From assembly GCF_002082565.1 (NCBI RefSeq), contig NZ_CP020562.1, positions 186,001-250,000 on the forward strand: a DNA stretch of 64,000 bases, written 5' to 3'. A program made the position numbers and the translations under genes. Positions within the stretch are counted from its first letter, which is position 1, and every line of letters starts with the position of its first letter. Source of the DNA: Halomonas sp. GT (GTDB taxonomy: Bacteria > Pseudomonadota > Gammaproteobacteria > Pseudomonadales > Halomonadaceae). The notes beneath the pieces are model-generated. The model saw nothing but the letters and a program-made list of their open reading frames with translations, did not search any database and was not told the DNA's origin. This document shows positions 49,146-57,307 of this stretch, piece by piece.

Positions 49146-49616
49146 GTGAGTGGCTTCCTGTGTTATGAAACCTGTTTGTTATAAAGCCTATCTATTTGTA
49201 ATCAATTGTAGGTGTGAGTTTCTTTTGGTATCAAGCTAAAGTTTACGGTGATGAGGAAAATAATTGGCGCTTATGATGCACTATATTGGTGCTTATCGGT
49301 CTCTGATTGATCTTTATTGGTGCGATTTTCTCAGTAACGTGATTTTTTAGGGCTGGATCCGTTCTTTCTCAAAGCATTTTGCTACATGAAGAAGCACGAT
49401 GTTTTCTTTTTTATTTTTTATAAAACAATGGCTTGCTATTTTTTTATGCCATATTGGTGCAGAGTTGGCATGTTCCGTGCTTTGTATTAGCCAGCGGCTA
49501 GCGGGTCGTAGGCAGATGCCTCTCGGCGTGCTACAACGATAGCCGGTTTGTTTAATAACTTTTTTATCGGTAGCTTACTGTCACAAGCTTAAGCCACGTT
49601 CATACCGGAGGACACT
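49146..49616 (+). promoter_or_regulatory. glnA upstream control region (NtrC sites and leader)
   Basis: This 471-bp gene-free stretch is AT-rich. TGCACTATATTGGTGC (49277-49292) fits the NtrC palindrome. Further half-sites are TTATTGGTGC at 49313-49322 and ATTGGTGCA at 49453-49461, the last immediately upstream of the sigma54 promoter. The strong site lies about 200 bp upstream of the start point, enhancer-like. Confidence 0.78.
49465..49482 (+). promoter_or_regulatory. sigma54 promoter of glnA
   Basis: TTGGCATG-TTCC-GTGCTT matches the -24/-12 consensus (TTGGCACG-N4-TTGCTT) with two mismatches, GG and GC at correct spacing. Transcription should begin near 49492, leaving about 125 nt of leader. 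Confidence 0.82.
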
Positions 49617-51023
49617 ATGTCAGCCAAGACTCTCGCGCTAATCGAAGAACATGATGTTAAATGGGTAGACCTGCGTTTCACCGACACGCGCGGTAAAGAG
49701 CAGCACGTCACCGTACCGGCACGGGACGTGGACGAAGAGTTTTTCGAAAATGGTCAGATGTTCGATGGTTCCTCTATTGAGGGCTGGAAAGGCATCAACG
49801 AATCCGACATGATTCTGCGCCCTGAAGATGGTACTGCTTTCCTCGACCCCTTCACCGAAGACGCTACCCTTATCTTGCGTTGTGACATCATTGAGCCTGC
49901 TACTATGCAGGGTTATGACCGTGACCCGCGTTCCATTGCCAAGCGCGCAGAAGCTTACCTGCAGTCCACTGGCTTAGGCGACACCGCTTTCTTTGGCCCT
50001 GAGCCTGAGTTCTTCATTTTCGACGAAGTCCATTGGAAATCTGACATTCAGGGTTCCATGTACAAAATTACGTCTGACGAAGGCGCTTGGGCGACCAGTA
50101 ATCAGGTGGAGGGCGGCAACTTGGGTCACCGTCCGCGCGTTAAAGGCGGCTACTTCCCCGTTCCCCCGGTTGATAGCTTCCACGATATTCGTGGTGCAAT
50201 GTGTAACACCCTGGAAGCGATTGGCCAGACCGTTGAAGTTCACCACCACGAAGTAGCTAACGCGGGTCAGAACGAAATCGGCGTTAAATTCAATACGCTG
50301 GTGAAGAAAGCTGACGAAGTTCAGGAAATGAAATACGTGATCCACAACGTGGCCCACGCTTACGGCAAAACCGCTACGTTCATGCCGAAGCCGCTTGTAG
50401 GCGACAACGGGTCTGGTATGCACGTACACCAGTCGTTCTGGAAAGATGGTCAAAACCAGTTCGCGGGTGATGAATACGCTGGTCTTTCTGAAATGGCGCT
50501 TTACTACATTGGTGGTGTTATCAAGCACGCCCGTGCTCTGAACGCTTTCACCAACGCATCGACTAACTCGTATAAGCGTTTGGTGCCAGGCTTCGAAGCG
50601 CCGGTTATGCTGGCTTACAGTGCTCGTAACCGTTCTGCCTCTATCCGTATTCCGTATACCGCTAGCCCGAAAGGCAAGCGTGTAGAAACACGTTTCCCTG
50701 ATCCGACGGCTAACCCGTACTTAGCATTCTCTGCCTTGTTGATGGCGGGTATCGACGGTATTAAAAACAAGATTCATCCTGGCGATGCTATGGATAAGAA
50801 CTTGTATGACCTGCCGCCTGAAGAAGGTAAGTCAGTACCGACCGTTGCCAACAGTCTGGATCAAGCGTTGGAAGCACTCGATGCAGACCGCGCGTTCTTG
50901 ACAGAAGGTGGCGTGTTCACTGATGAAATGATCGATGCATACATCGACCTCAAGATGGAAGAAGTAGAGCGCATTCGCATGACTACTCATCCAATTGAGT
51001 TCGATATGTACTACAGCTGTTAA
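49617..51023 (+). CDS. glnA: Glutamine synthetase, type I
   Basis: Condenses glutamate and ammonia with ATP. The 468-aa product has the length of E. coli GlnA. Motifs: [45 protein letters not shown] and the adenylation site NLYDLPPEE with Y397 at the E. coli position, so GlnE-type control is expected. GGAGGACACT precedes the ATG. Followed by DUF4124, ntrB and ntrC, the standard nitrogen control group. Confidence 0.98.
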   Translation: MSAKTLALIEEHDVKWVDLRFTDTRGKEQHVTVPARDVDEEFFENGQMFDGSSIEGWKGINESDMILRPEDGTAFLDPFTEDATLILRCDIIEPATMQGYDRDPRSIAKRAEAYLQSTGLGDTAFFGPEPEFFIFDEVHWKSDIQGSMYKITSDEGAWATSNQVEGGNLGHRPRVKGGYFPVPPVDSFHDIRGAMCNTLEAIGQTVEVHHHEVANAGQNEIGVKFNTLVKKADEVQEMKYVIHNVAHAYGKTATFMPKPLVGDNGSGMHVHQSFWKDGQNQFAGDEYAGLSEMALYYIGGVIKHARALNAFTNASTNSYKRLVPGFEAPVMLAYSARNRSASIRIPYTASPKGKRVETRFPDPTANPYLAFSALLMAGIDGIKNKIHPGDAMDKNLYDLPPEEGKSVPTVANSLDQALEALDADRAFLTEGGVFTDEMIDAYIDLKMEEVERIRMTTHPIEFDMYYSC

Positions 51024-51032
51024 TAACGGCTA

Positions 51033-51118
51033 TTAAGAGCAGGTTCTAAGAACAGTTTTTAAGAATAATGGCTTTTAAGAACGGCTTTTATGAACGGCTT
51101 TTAAGAAAGAACCGCTGC
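51033..51118. repeat. 13-bp degenerate tandem repeat after glnA
   Basis: Units based on TTAAGAACGGCTT: 51033-51045, 51046-51058, a 16-nt variant 51059-51074, 51075-51087 (consensus), 51088-51100 and a partial unit to about 51118. It lies between the glnA stop and its terminator. Confidence 0.88.
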
Positions 51119-51151
51119 TAAAATCACCTTTGCGGTGTGATTAGCCTGAAA

Positions 51152-51175
51152 ACCCCGCCAAGGCGGGGTTTTTTT
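51152..51175 (+). terminator. Rho-independent terminator after glnA
   Basis: ACCCCGCC (51152-51159), loop AA, GGCGGGGT (51162-51169) followed by a run of seven T. A second small hairpin (AATCACC ... GTGATT, 51122-51142) lies just upstream. Confidence 0.93.
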
Positions 51176-51224
51176 ATGGTAGTAAGCCAAGAAGGTGCGC
51201 CAGTAACGATGAGGGGGCTACGTT

Positions 51225-51740
51225 ATGCAATATAAAGTGTGTTTATCCACAGGGGCTACGCTACTGCTATGCCTGTGGGTAAGCGCTGCGCAGTCGCAAA
51301 CGGTGTACCGCGTGGTAGATGAGCAGGGTAATGTGACGTTTACCGATAACCCTGAGCGTGGCGGCGAAGTGATGACGCTTGCGCCATTGCCCAGTGTCTC
51401 CACGTCACCGCCCCCCGTCACATCGTCACCACGTCGACAAGGTCATCCTGGGCAGCCGTTTATGCCCTACGACCGTTTTGTGATCGAGGTTCCCCGGGCA
51501 GAGGCGTCACTTCAGAACGACCATACCGCGGTGGTGGTAAATGTTGCCCCACCGCTTCGAGAAGATCATCGTATTCAACTGCGGGTGAACGGTGAGATAA
51601 GTCAGTCGGCGCTGCATAGTGATGCTTTCTGGCTTGCAGGTTTAGCGGCTGGCCAGCACCAGCTGCAAGCAGAGCTACTAGACAGTGCAGGGCGTGTTCA
51701 GCACCGCACTGTTCAGGTGAGTATTTTTATTGCTGATTAG
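51225..51740 (+). CDS. DUF4124 domain exported protein
   Basis: 171-aa protein with a signal peptide (LLLCLWVSAAQS, cleavage near AQS-QTVYR) followed by a DUF4124 domain (VYRVVDEQGNVTFTDNPE), a Ser/Pro-rich linker and a beta-sandwich-like C-terminus (RIQLRVNGEISQSALHSDAF). Function unknown; it sits between glnA and ntrB as in several relatives. AGGGGG precedes the ATG. Not closely spaced to ntrB, so not necessarily cotranscribed. Confidence 0.86.
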   Translation: MQYKVCLSTGATLLLCLWVSAAQSQTVYRVVDEQGNVTFTDNPERGGEVMTLAPLPSVSTSPPPVTSSPRRQGHPGQPFMPYDRFVIEVPRAEASLQNDHTAVVVNVAPPLREDHRIQLRVNGEISQSALHSDAFWLAGLAAGQHQLQAELLDSAGRVQHRTVQVSIFIAD

Positions 51741-51745
51741 CCATA

Positions 51746-51762
51746 TGCACTATAATGGTGCA
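51746..51762 (+). promoter_or_regulatory. NtrC palindrome overlapping a -10 box upstream of ntrB
   Basis: TGCACTATAATGGTGCA has perfect 5-bp arms (TGCAC/GTGCA), is 15/17 identical to the glnA site, and contains TATAAT (51751-51756). In E. coli NtrC represses glnLp from such a site. The arrangement predicts NtrC autorepression of a sigma70 promoter, although the -35 is not clear (TTGCTG at 51730, 15 bp spacing). Confidence 0.78.
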
Positions 51763-51932
51763 ATGGGTAGCGAGCTGACAGCCCGGACTGCGCTATAACA
51801 GCTCGCTACACCCCCGCCCCCTGCTCATTAGCCGTGCAAATCGTCGTTTGTGCTGAATTGGCGCGCTTTTTGCAGTTTCTCTTTCATACGCTCGATAACG
51901 CTAATTTTTACAGCGATGCTTCAGGATACGTC

Positions 51933-52991
51933 ATGTACCAGCGCTTACTTGAACACCTCACCACCGCAGTCTTACTGCTAGACGGTGAACTCCGCGTTTG
52001 CTGGATGAACCCGGCAGCGGAAGCGCTGCTAGCGGTGAGCTTTAGCCGTGTGCAGGGCATTAGTTTAGACACGCTGCTAGGGGGCGATGAGAGTATTGAT
52101 GATGTCCTCGCCAAGGCGCGGGATGCCTTTCATCCCTATACCCAGCGCGAAGCACGCATTACGCCGCTGAACAGCGAGTCATTGACGGTGGACTACACGG
52201 TGACCCCGCTTTCTGCCGATGAACTATTACTTGAAGTAGAGCCCCGTGATCGGCTAATGCAGATCTCCCGGGAAGAAGCGCTGACCACCCGGCAAGAGAC
52301 GATCAAAGTATTAGCGCGGGGCTTGGCTCATGAAGTTAAAAACCCCTTAGGTGGGATACGCGGTGCTGCCCAATTATTGGAGCGCGATCTAGACGACCCT
52401 GCACTACGTGAATTTACCCACATTATTGTTGAAGAGGTGGATCGGCTGCGAGATTTGGTCGACTCCATGCTGGGCCCCAATCGCATTGTCAAACATGAGC
52501 CGGTCAACATCCATAAGGTGTTAGAGCGGGTGCGAGCACTGCTGATTGCCGAGCATCCTCATGTTGAAATTCGTCGTGACTATGACCCAAGTCTGCCGGA
52601 TCTGTCTGGCGATGAATCTCAAATGATCCAAGCGTTATTGAATGTGGCACGTAACGCGGTACAGGCCATGAGTGATGCAGCAACACCTTCGCCGGAGCTT
52701 ACGCTGCGCACCCGAGCACGCCGCCAATTTACGCTGGGGGCTGAACGCCATCGTTTAGTCAGTGAAGTGGGGGTCATTGATAATGGCCCTGGCATACCTG
52801 AAACGTTACGTGAAACGCTTTTCTATCCCATGGTTTCTGGGCGCGCTGAAGGTAGCGGCCTAGGGCTATCGATTGCTCAGTCGATTTTGCACCAACATCA
52901 AGGATTGATCGAATGCGACTCACGCCCTGGACATACCGAATTTCGTTTACTGATTCCATTGGTTGTTAATTTCACCGGAGAAGCGTCATGA
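51933..52991 (+). CDS. ntrB: Nitrogen regulation sensor histidine kinase NtrB
   Basis: NtrB (GlnL) phosphorylates NtrC under nitrogen limitation and is switched by PII. ATG 51933 with AGGA gives 352 aa (E. coli 349), MYQRLLEHLTTAVLLLDGEL; a GTG start at 51834 is rejected because it enters the promoter region. An N-terminal PAS domain (1-110), phospho-acceptor H133 in LAHEVKNPLGG, N-box (NVARNAVQAM) and G-boxes (DNGPGIP, GSGLGLS) are intact. No membrane segment. ATGA overlap with ntrC. Confidence 0.95.
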   Translation: MYQRLLEHLTTAVLLLDGELRVCWMNPAAEALLAVSFSRVQGISLDTLLGGDESIDDVLAKARDAFHPYTQREARITPLNSESLTVDYTVTPLSADELLLEVEPRDRLMQISREEALTTRQETIKVLARGLAHEVKNPLGGIRGAAQLLERDLDDPALREFTHIIVEEVDRLRDLVDSMLGPNRIVKHEPVNIHKVLERVRALLIAEHPHVEIRRDYDPSLPDLSGDESQMIQALLNVARNAVQAMSDAATPSPELTLRTRARRQFTLGAERHRLVSEVGVIDNGPGIPETLRETLFYPMVSGRAEGSGLGLSIAQSILHQHQGLIECDSRPGHTEFRLLIPLVVNFTGEAS

Positions 52992-54418
52992 CTGAGGCGA
53001 CACAAACCGATGTAGCACGAGTGGTTATTGTCGATGATGACCGCGCCATCCGTTGGGTATTAGAGCGGGCCTTAGCGCAGCCAGACCTGAAGGTAGAGTG
53101 TATTGAGCGTGCGGATACCGCGCTGGAGCGATTGTTAGAAAATCCACCGGATGTATTGGTGACTGATATTCGTATGCCTGGCATTGATGGGCTGGATTTA
53201 ATGTCCCGGGTACGTGATGCGCACCCTGACTTGCCTGTGATTGTGATGACCGCGCATTCGGACCTCGACAGCGCCGTGGCCTCTTACCAAGGGGGGGCAT
53301 TTGAATACCTGCCTAAACCTTTTGATGTGGACGAAGCGCTGGCGCTGGTGCGACGTGCGGTAGCTCATGCAAGAGAGCGTCAGCGCCCGGTCAGCGTGCC
53401 GGAAGGATTGAGCGCAGAGATTATTGGTGAAGCACCTGCTATGCAGGAAGTGTTTCGCGCCATCGGGCGGCTTTCCCACTCCCACATCACGGTGTTAATT
53501 AACGGTGAGTCTGGCACCGGTAAAGAGCGTGTTGCTCAGGCGCTGCATCAGCATAGCCCCCGGGCAGGCAAGCCGTTTATTGCGCTGAATATGGCGGCGA
53601 TTCCCCGCGACTTGATTGAGTCCGAACTATTCGGCCATGAAAAGGGTGCGTTTACAGGGGCAGCGCAACAGCGCCAAGGCCGCTTTGAGCAGGCTAATGG
53701 TGGGACGCTGTTTCTTGATGAAATTGGCGACATGCCCGCTGAAACGCAAACGCGCTTGCTTCGTGTGTTAGCGGATGGTGAATTCTATCGCGTGGGCGGC
53801 CATACGCCTGTAAAAGTCGATGTGCGTATTATTGCCGCTACCCATCAGAATCTGGAATCGTTAGTTGATGATGGACGGTTTCGAGAGGACTTGTTCCACC
53901 GCTTAAACGTGATTCGCGTTCATCTGCCGCGCCTGTCCGAACGTCGGGAAGATATTCCACGTTTAACGCGTCATTTCTTAGCGGAAGCTGCCAAAGAGCT
54001 GACCACAGATATCAAGGTGTTAACGCCAGAAGCTGAAGCGCACCTTACCCGTTTGCCGTGGCCGGGTAATGTTCGTCAATTAGAAAATATTTGCCGTTGG
54101 CTAACCGTAATGGCTTCTGGCCGCGAAATTCTCATTGAGGACTTACCTCCTGAACTGCGTTCAGTCAATGCGTCTGAAAGCAGTGTTCATGGCGATTGGC
54201 GTTCCGCGTTCAGAGATTGGGCTGATCACGCCCTGGCAGAAGGCCATACCCATCTGTTGGAAGAAGCCGTGCCGGATTTTGAACGCATTCTGATTGAAAC
54301 CGCGCTAAAACATACCGGTGGTCGCAAAGGGGAAGCCGCCGAATTACTCGGCTGGGGACGCAATACACTTACCCGTAAATTGAAAACACTGCTGCCTGCG
54401 CTAGCAGATGATGCCTAA
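52988..54418 (+). CDS. ntrC: Nitrogen regulation response regulator NtrC
   Basis: sigma54-dependent activator of nitrogen-regulated genes. The 476-aa product has a REC domain with phospho-acceptor D60 (VLVTDIRMPG), an AAA+ domain (Walker A GESGTGKER; GAFTGA sigma54 contact loop; Walker B GGTLFLDEIGDM) and a Fis-type helix-turn-helix at the C-terminus (GRKGEAAELLGWGRNTLTRK). It is translationally coupled to ntrB. Confidence 0.96.
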   Translation: MTEATQTDVARVVIVDDDRAIRWVLERALAQPDLKVECIERADTALERLLENPPDVLVTDIRMPGIDGLDLMSRVRDAHPDLPVIVMTAHSDLDSAVASYQGGAFEYLPKPFDVDEALALVRRAVAHARERQRPVSVPEGLSAEIIGEAPAMQEVFRAIGRLSHSHITVLINGESGTGKERVAQALHQHSPRAGKPFIALNMAAIPRDLIESELFGHEKGAFTGAAQQRQGRFEQANGGTLFLDEIGDMPAETQTRLLRVLADGEFYRVGGHTPVKVDVRIIAATHQNLESLVDDGRFREDLFHRLNVIRVHLPRLSERREDIPRLTRHFLAEAAKELTTDIKVLTPEAEAHLTRLPWPGNVRQLENICRWLTVMASGREILIEDLPPELRSVNASESSVHGDWRSAFRDWADHALAEGHTHLLEEAVPDFERILIETALKHTGGRKGEAAELLGWGRNTLTRKLKTLLPALADDA

Positions 54419-54433
54419 CCGGTCATACTTTGA

Positions 54434-54508
54434 GCAAACAACTTGGTAGCAAATAACCTGGTAGCGACCAATCTATTCGCAACCAATCTATTCGCAAACA
54501 AGCTGTTA
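54434..54508. repeat. 15-bp tandem repeat, 5 units, between ntrC and the ChaN-like gene
   Basis: Units 54434-54448, 54449-54463, 54464-54478, 54479-54493 and 54494-54508 follow GCAAMCAAYCTRKTM with exact 15-bp spacing; a diverged sixth unit runs into the stop codon of the minus-strand gene (stop begins at 54513). On the plus strand each unit would code Ala-Asn/Thr-Asn-Leu-Val/Phe if translated, but no start codon and RBS are linked to it. Confidence 0.93.
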
Positions 54509-54512
54509 GCGG

Positions 54513-55361
54513 TTAATCCGCCGCTGGCAGTAAAAAAACCGCATCTGCTAATGCAGGATCGGGTGGTTCACAGGCGTCTGTTGACCAGGGCAGTAAGCTG
54601 AAGGTGTGATCCACCCCTAGCCCATCAAGTTGATGTGGCACACCATCGTGATAAATGACATGGCCCAACCCCATTAAGCCAACGGCCAATTTACCCTCAG
54701 CGGCGGCGTTAGCCAGCCCTTCGGCCATAGCGACGTCCCAGCTAAGTTGAGCCTGTAAAAAGCGGTTCAGCATAGCGGGATCGTCGTCACCCATTGCATG
54801 CTGCTCAAAGACTTCTTTTAATCGCATTTCATAGCCATCACTTGGCGGTAACGGTGCAGGTATATGATGCCGCTGGTCGGCAGGCACGCTGCTAAAGCCG
54901 TCACGAGCTAAGCGCTGACGCAGTTCGGGAGTAATGTTTAGAGCAATCAGCGGAATCTGTTGAACACGCGCGAAATGGAAAATGGGTAAGTAAAGGTCAG
55001 CATCAAACCCCCAGGTTTCCTCCCAGCGTGACTTTTCCAACAGCTCTTCTTCGGATAACAAGCCTGCAACCCAATCATCAAGTACGGGTTGCGTTGCCCT
55101 GGGCAGCATTTCGAGCCCGATGACCATATCATCACGCAACGCGTGAAGCCCCGCTAGGGTGTGCAACTGCCAGCGGTGGTGGTCAACGTCATCATGTTGC
55201 TCGCCTAAGAGAACAACCTGGTGCTGTGTTGCTTGGGCCAAAACAGCGCTGTTAGCAACGACATGTTGCGATTGCCACCACTGGCCGGGAAGGGGGCAGC
55301 CAGCATGGGCTGCTAAAGGTAGCCAGCCTAGTGCCACGGCAGCGATGAAGTGGTGGCGCAT
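54513..55361 (-). CDS. ChaN family heme-binding-like protein
   Basis: 282-aa exported protein of the ChaN/DUF399 family (VVLLGEQHDDVDHHRWQL; GLEMLPRATQPVLDDW; LMGLGHVIYHDGVPHQL). ChaN proteins bind heme as dimers and are tied to iron uptake in Campylobacter-type bacteria. The N-terminus (MRHHFIAAVALGWLPLAAHAGC) is a signal peptide; the residues before Cys do not form a standard lipobox, so lipoprotein status is uncertain. Located 12 bp after the DUF6435-like gene, in the same strand. Confidence 0.85.
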   Translation of the reverse strand: MRHHFIAAVALGWLPLAAHAGCPLPGQWWQSQHVVANSAVLAQATQHQVVLLGEQHDDVDHHRWQLHTLAGLHALRDDMVIGLEMLPRATQPVLDDWVAGLLSEEELLEKSRWEETWGFDADLYLPIFHFARVQQIPLIALNITPELRQRLARDGFSSVPADQRHHIPAPLPPSDGYEMRLKEVFEQHAMGDDDPAMLNRFLQAQLSWDVAMAEGLANAAAEGKLAVGLMGLGHVIYHDGVPHQLDGLGVDHTFSLLPWSTDACEPPDPALADAVFLLPAAD

Positions 55362-55373
55362 GGGCGTTATGTC

Positions 55374-55550
55374 CTAGCGTTCTTCTGCTTTAAGGCGATT
55401 GATCTCAGTCAGAATAGCCTCTGCTTCTTCCGTTAATGTGGCGTTAGCTCTCATGTCACCATTGCGTGAAGCTTCCATTGCGGCCTGTAATTTACGCTCG
55501 TAATCTTGCTGGAGTTTTTTCTTGGGATCGCGCTTAAATAGATCAAACAT
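55374..55550 (-). CDS. Small DUF6435-like protein
   Basis: 58 aa, beginning MFDLFKRDPKKKLQQDYERK, an amphipathic, basic helix protein ending LTEINRLKAEER. I choose the ATG ending at 55550 because AGGAG sits 7 bp upstream; the ORF extends to 55652 but not in the family. I associate it from memory with DUF6435; function unknown. Likely operon partner of the ChaN-like gene. Confidence 0.72.
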   Translation of the reverse strand: MFDLFKRDPKKKLQQDYERKLQAAMEASRNGDMRANATLTEEAEAILTEINRLKAEER

Positions 55551-55686
55551 GAGCATTCTCCTGTGACTTGTACACCATTTGTATAGCTTTGTTTGGCGTA
55601 TGTCGACTATTTGTTGTAACACTTCGTTAGCAGAAGTGCGTTTACAGTCCACGTTGGGCTGAATAGCGCGGTTTTTAAGAGTAATG

Positions 55687-55708
55687 CCAGTCAGTTAAGG
55701 CTGACTGG
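55687..55708. other. Perfect 8-bp hairpin in a gene-free gap
   Basis: CCAGTCAG (55687-55694), loop TTAAGG, CTGACTGG (55701-55708). No T-run on either strand, so its role as a terminator is doubtful. It lies between the 55.4-kb and 55.8-kb minus-strand genes. Confidence 0.55.
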
Positions 55709-55743
55709 TAATAGGCTTTAAGAACGCTATTGTCAAAGGCATC

Positions 55744-55788
55744 GTTTTTAATGACATCGTTTTTAATGACATCGCTATTGAAGACATA
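55744..55788. repeat. 15-bp tandem repeat, 3 units, at the end of the hydrolase gene
   Basis: GTTTTTAATGACATC occurs at 55744-55758 and 55759-55773 without change, then GCTATTGAAGACATA at 55774-55788 as a diverged unit; a related 18-bp unit precedes it (55726-55743). The array runs through the stop codon of the minus-strand hydrolase (gene end at 55775). Confidence 0.9.
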
Positions 55789-56293
55789 GCTCTAAAAACC
55801 GCTCGAAATCGGAAAGTATTGTATCGAGACTGTTCTGCAGGCGGTGATCATCGTCAATCATGCGTAGCGAAAGTCGCTGACAGCGGGCATGCTCAATGAC
55901 TGGGCCGGGTGGCACGACATCATCTCGCCATCCATGAATGATATGCGTGTGTTGCGCTTGCAGTGTGATAGAGGTTTGCGGGTAATCTGGTAGGCCAAGG
56001 GCAGGGGCTAATAAAAAGCAGCCTAGCACGGGTTCATGAGCACTCACCGCTGCACTTAACCATCCGCCGAGGCTGGAGCCCGCCATAACGCAGTTAGCAA
56101 GCGTGTCGTTTCGCTCATCAATCACGGCAAGTAAATGCTCTAAACGCTCCTGCGGCTCCTTTAAACCACGGTAGTCCATGACGACGGGGACGCAGTTCTC
56201 AAACTTCTCAGCAACTCCTTTCAGCGCTTGCACCTTCAGGGCGCCAGGCCCGCTTTCCAGGCCGTGTGACAGGTAAACAGTCATCATGGCCAT
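55775..56293 (-). CDS. Small alpha/beta hydrolase (YqiA/YcfP-like)
   Basis: 172-aa predicted esterase. It begins MAMMTVYLSHGLESGPGALK and has the nucleophile elbow AGSSLGGWLSA, an acid in HGWRDDVVPP and the His in DDDHRLQNSL. YqiA-type proteins are small cytoplasmic esterases of unknown role. Its ATG overlaps the stop of the entericidin-like gene by one base (TAATG), which supports this start over the two ATGs just downstream and implies translational coupling. Confidence 0.85.
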   Translation of the reverse strand: MAMMTVYLSHGLESGPGALKVQALKGVAEKFENCVPVVMDYRGLKEPQERLEHLLAVIDERNDTLANCVMAGSSLGGWLSAAVSAHEPVLGCFLLAPALGLPDYPQTSITLQAQHTHIIHGWRDDVVPPGPVIEHARCQRLSLRMIDDDHRLQNSLDTILSDFERFLELCLQ

Positions 56294-56427
56294 TAACTAC
56301 TTGCAGAGCGCTGAATAGCTTCGCCGCCTCGTTCAATATCTTCGCCTGCGCCGCGAATAGTATTGCAGCCACTTATGACCAGAAGTGTCACCATCATCAA
56401 TAAACTGATCGCCGTTGCACGCTTCAT
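56293..56427 (-). CDS. Entericidin A/B-like small lipoprotein
   Basis: 44-aa protein: MKRATAISLLMMVTLLVISG-C followed by NTIRGAGEDIERGGEAIQRS. The signal sequence, the lipobox VISG-C and the short amphipathic C-terminus with GAGEDIxxGG match the entericidin family, whose members in E. coli form an antidote/toxin lipoprotein pair. AGGA lies before the ATG. Only one entericidin is present, coupled to a hydrolase gene. Confidence 0.85.
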   Translation of the reverse strand: MKRATAISLLMMVTLLVISGCNTIRGAGEDIERGGEAIQRSASS

Positions 56428-56789
56428 CGAATGAATCCTCATCAGCTGAGTGCTTGTAGAGCGGTTTTAGGTACGCTGTCATTAAAAATAATCGTTGCAA
56501 GCAGTTGGTGCCATCGTTTTCCCATCGTTTGAGCGCTTGCTGGCCGTGCGTTTTTGTCGCATGTGTCAGTTTTAGCCATGAAATAGCGACGTTTACCTCT
56601 GATCTTGGCACTGTTTATATATTTTAAGGCATTGTTATTTAAGTTTTTTTTAATTAAAGATGGCACTTGGCCTATTGTCTGCAACAACCTGACTATAGAC
56701 GTAATGTTGTCACTTTTAATTTTTAAGTGAAATTGATCGCCAAAACGCTTCGCAGCAATTTGAGTAGTAATTATTTAGTAGTAATGAGT

Positions 56790-56966
56790 AAACAGCGTGA
56801 GCAGGCTGATAGGTAATTAGGGAAGGCATGGAGCCATATCAGTAAAAGGATGTGAAAGGACAATTAGCCTGCTCACCCTTATCAGTGTAAGGAAACGCTG
56901 ATCATCACCGCCAGGGAATAGCATTGATGCAAAATCACCATCTCGTGAAAGCGGGGTGGTTTTTTT
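56790..56966 (+). ncRNA. Candidate CsrB/RsmZ-type regulatory RNA (GGA-rich, own terminator)
   Basis: Six GGA motifs lie within 97 nt (56821, 56830, 56848, 56858, 56891, 56915). Several are placed like CsrA/RsmA sites: loop ATGGA of the hairpin GGC/GCC at 56825-56835, AAAAGGATGT at 56844-56853, and loop TAAGGAAA of the 7-bp hairpin 56881-56902. An 11-bp inverted repeat (56797-56807/56866-56876) closes the first part. A Rho-independent terminator follows. A weak promoter (TTGAGT at about 56758, TAATGA 16 bp later) could start it near 56790. The start position is my estimate. No ORF. Confidence 0.6.
56937..56966 (+). terminator. Rho-independent terminator of the intergenic RNA candidate
   Basis: ACCATCTCG (56937-56945) pairs with CGGGGTGGT (56952-56960) over 9 bp with two G-U pairs, loop TGAAAG, followed by six further T. 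No gene on the plus strand precedes it within 2 kb, which is why a noncoding transcript is proposed. Confidence 0.85.
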
Positions 56967-57142
56967 GCGTCAATTAATTCTTTTTAACACTTTGATTCTT
57001 ATGAATATTTAACTTTGCCTGATTTTCTGGACAGCTTTTGTATCAATGGGCGTGACATTTTGGTCTATCCTCTGGTGTAAACCAAAATTCAGCGGTTAGA
57101 AGACGTCAACGTAGCAGCCGCACACTTCCAGGGACAAGCGCT

Positions 57143-57274
57143 ATGGCGATGGTATTGATGTTATGCATGTTTGTGCTGTTTCTAGGGTTTTCGGGAGTCG
57201 GTCTTTACATGATGTTCAAGACATCATTTATGACCACAATAGAGGATCGTGACGACATGCCTCCCGATATGTGA
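57143..57274 (+). CDS. Small membrane protein
   Basis: 43 aa: one long hydrophobic segment (MAMVLMLCMFVLFLGFSGVG) followed by LYMMFKTSFMTTIEDRDDMP and an acidic tail. An AGGGA lies 9-10 bp before the ATG and a strong terminator follows 33 bp after the stop, so the unit is self-contained. I do not recognise a family. Confidence 0.6.
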   Translation: MAMVLMLCMFVLFLGFSGVGLYMMFKTSFMTTIEDRDDMPPDM

Positions 57275-57307
57275 GCCATCGACTACTTGTATTAAGATTT
57301 TCCACTA

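Larger units (their letters stand above)
56428..57142. other. Gene-free stretch with promoter region and RNA candidate
   Basis: Except for the RNA candidate listed separately I see no coding gene in this 715-bp stretch. It contains the minus-strand promoter region of the entericidin gene (56428-56700, AT-rich) and the inverted repeat TCACTT/AAGTGA (56710-56730) ahead of the RNA candidate. An 81-codon minus-strand ORF here lacks an RBS and coding-like composition. Confidence 0.6.

Noticed and set aside
49617..51023. Possible loss of GlnA adenylation site
   Set aside because: Y397 and its NLYDLPPEE context are intact at the E. coli position.
55681..55710. Hairpin as bidirectional terminator
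   Set aside because: No T-run follows on either strand.
56442..56687. 81-codon minus-strand ORF in the entericidin upstream region
   Set aside because: No RBS at either possible start, AT-rich, no coding-like composition; the stretch reads better as promoter region.
56790..56966. Considered as 6S RNA
   Set aside because: The 5' and 3' ends do not form a long closing stem around a central bubble; the inverted repeat spans only the first 80 nt and the GGA motifs fit a CsrA-type RNA better.
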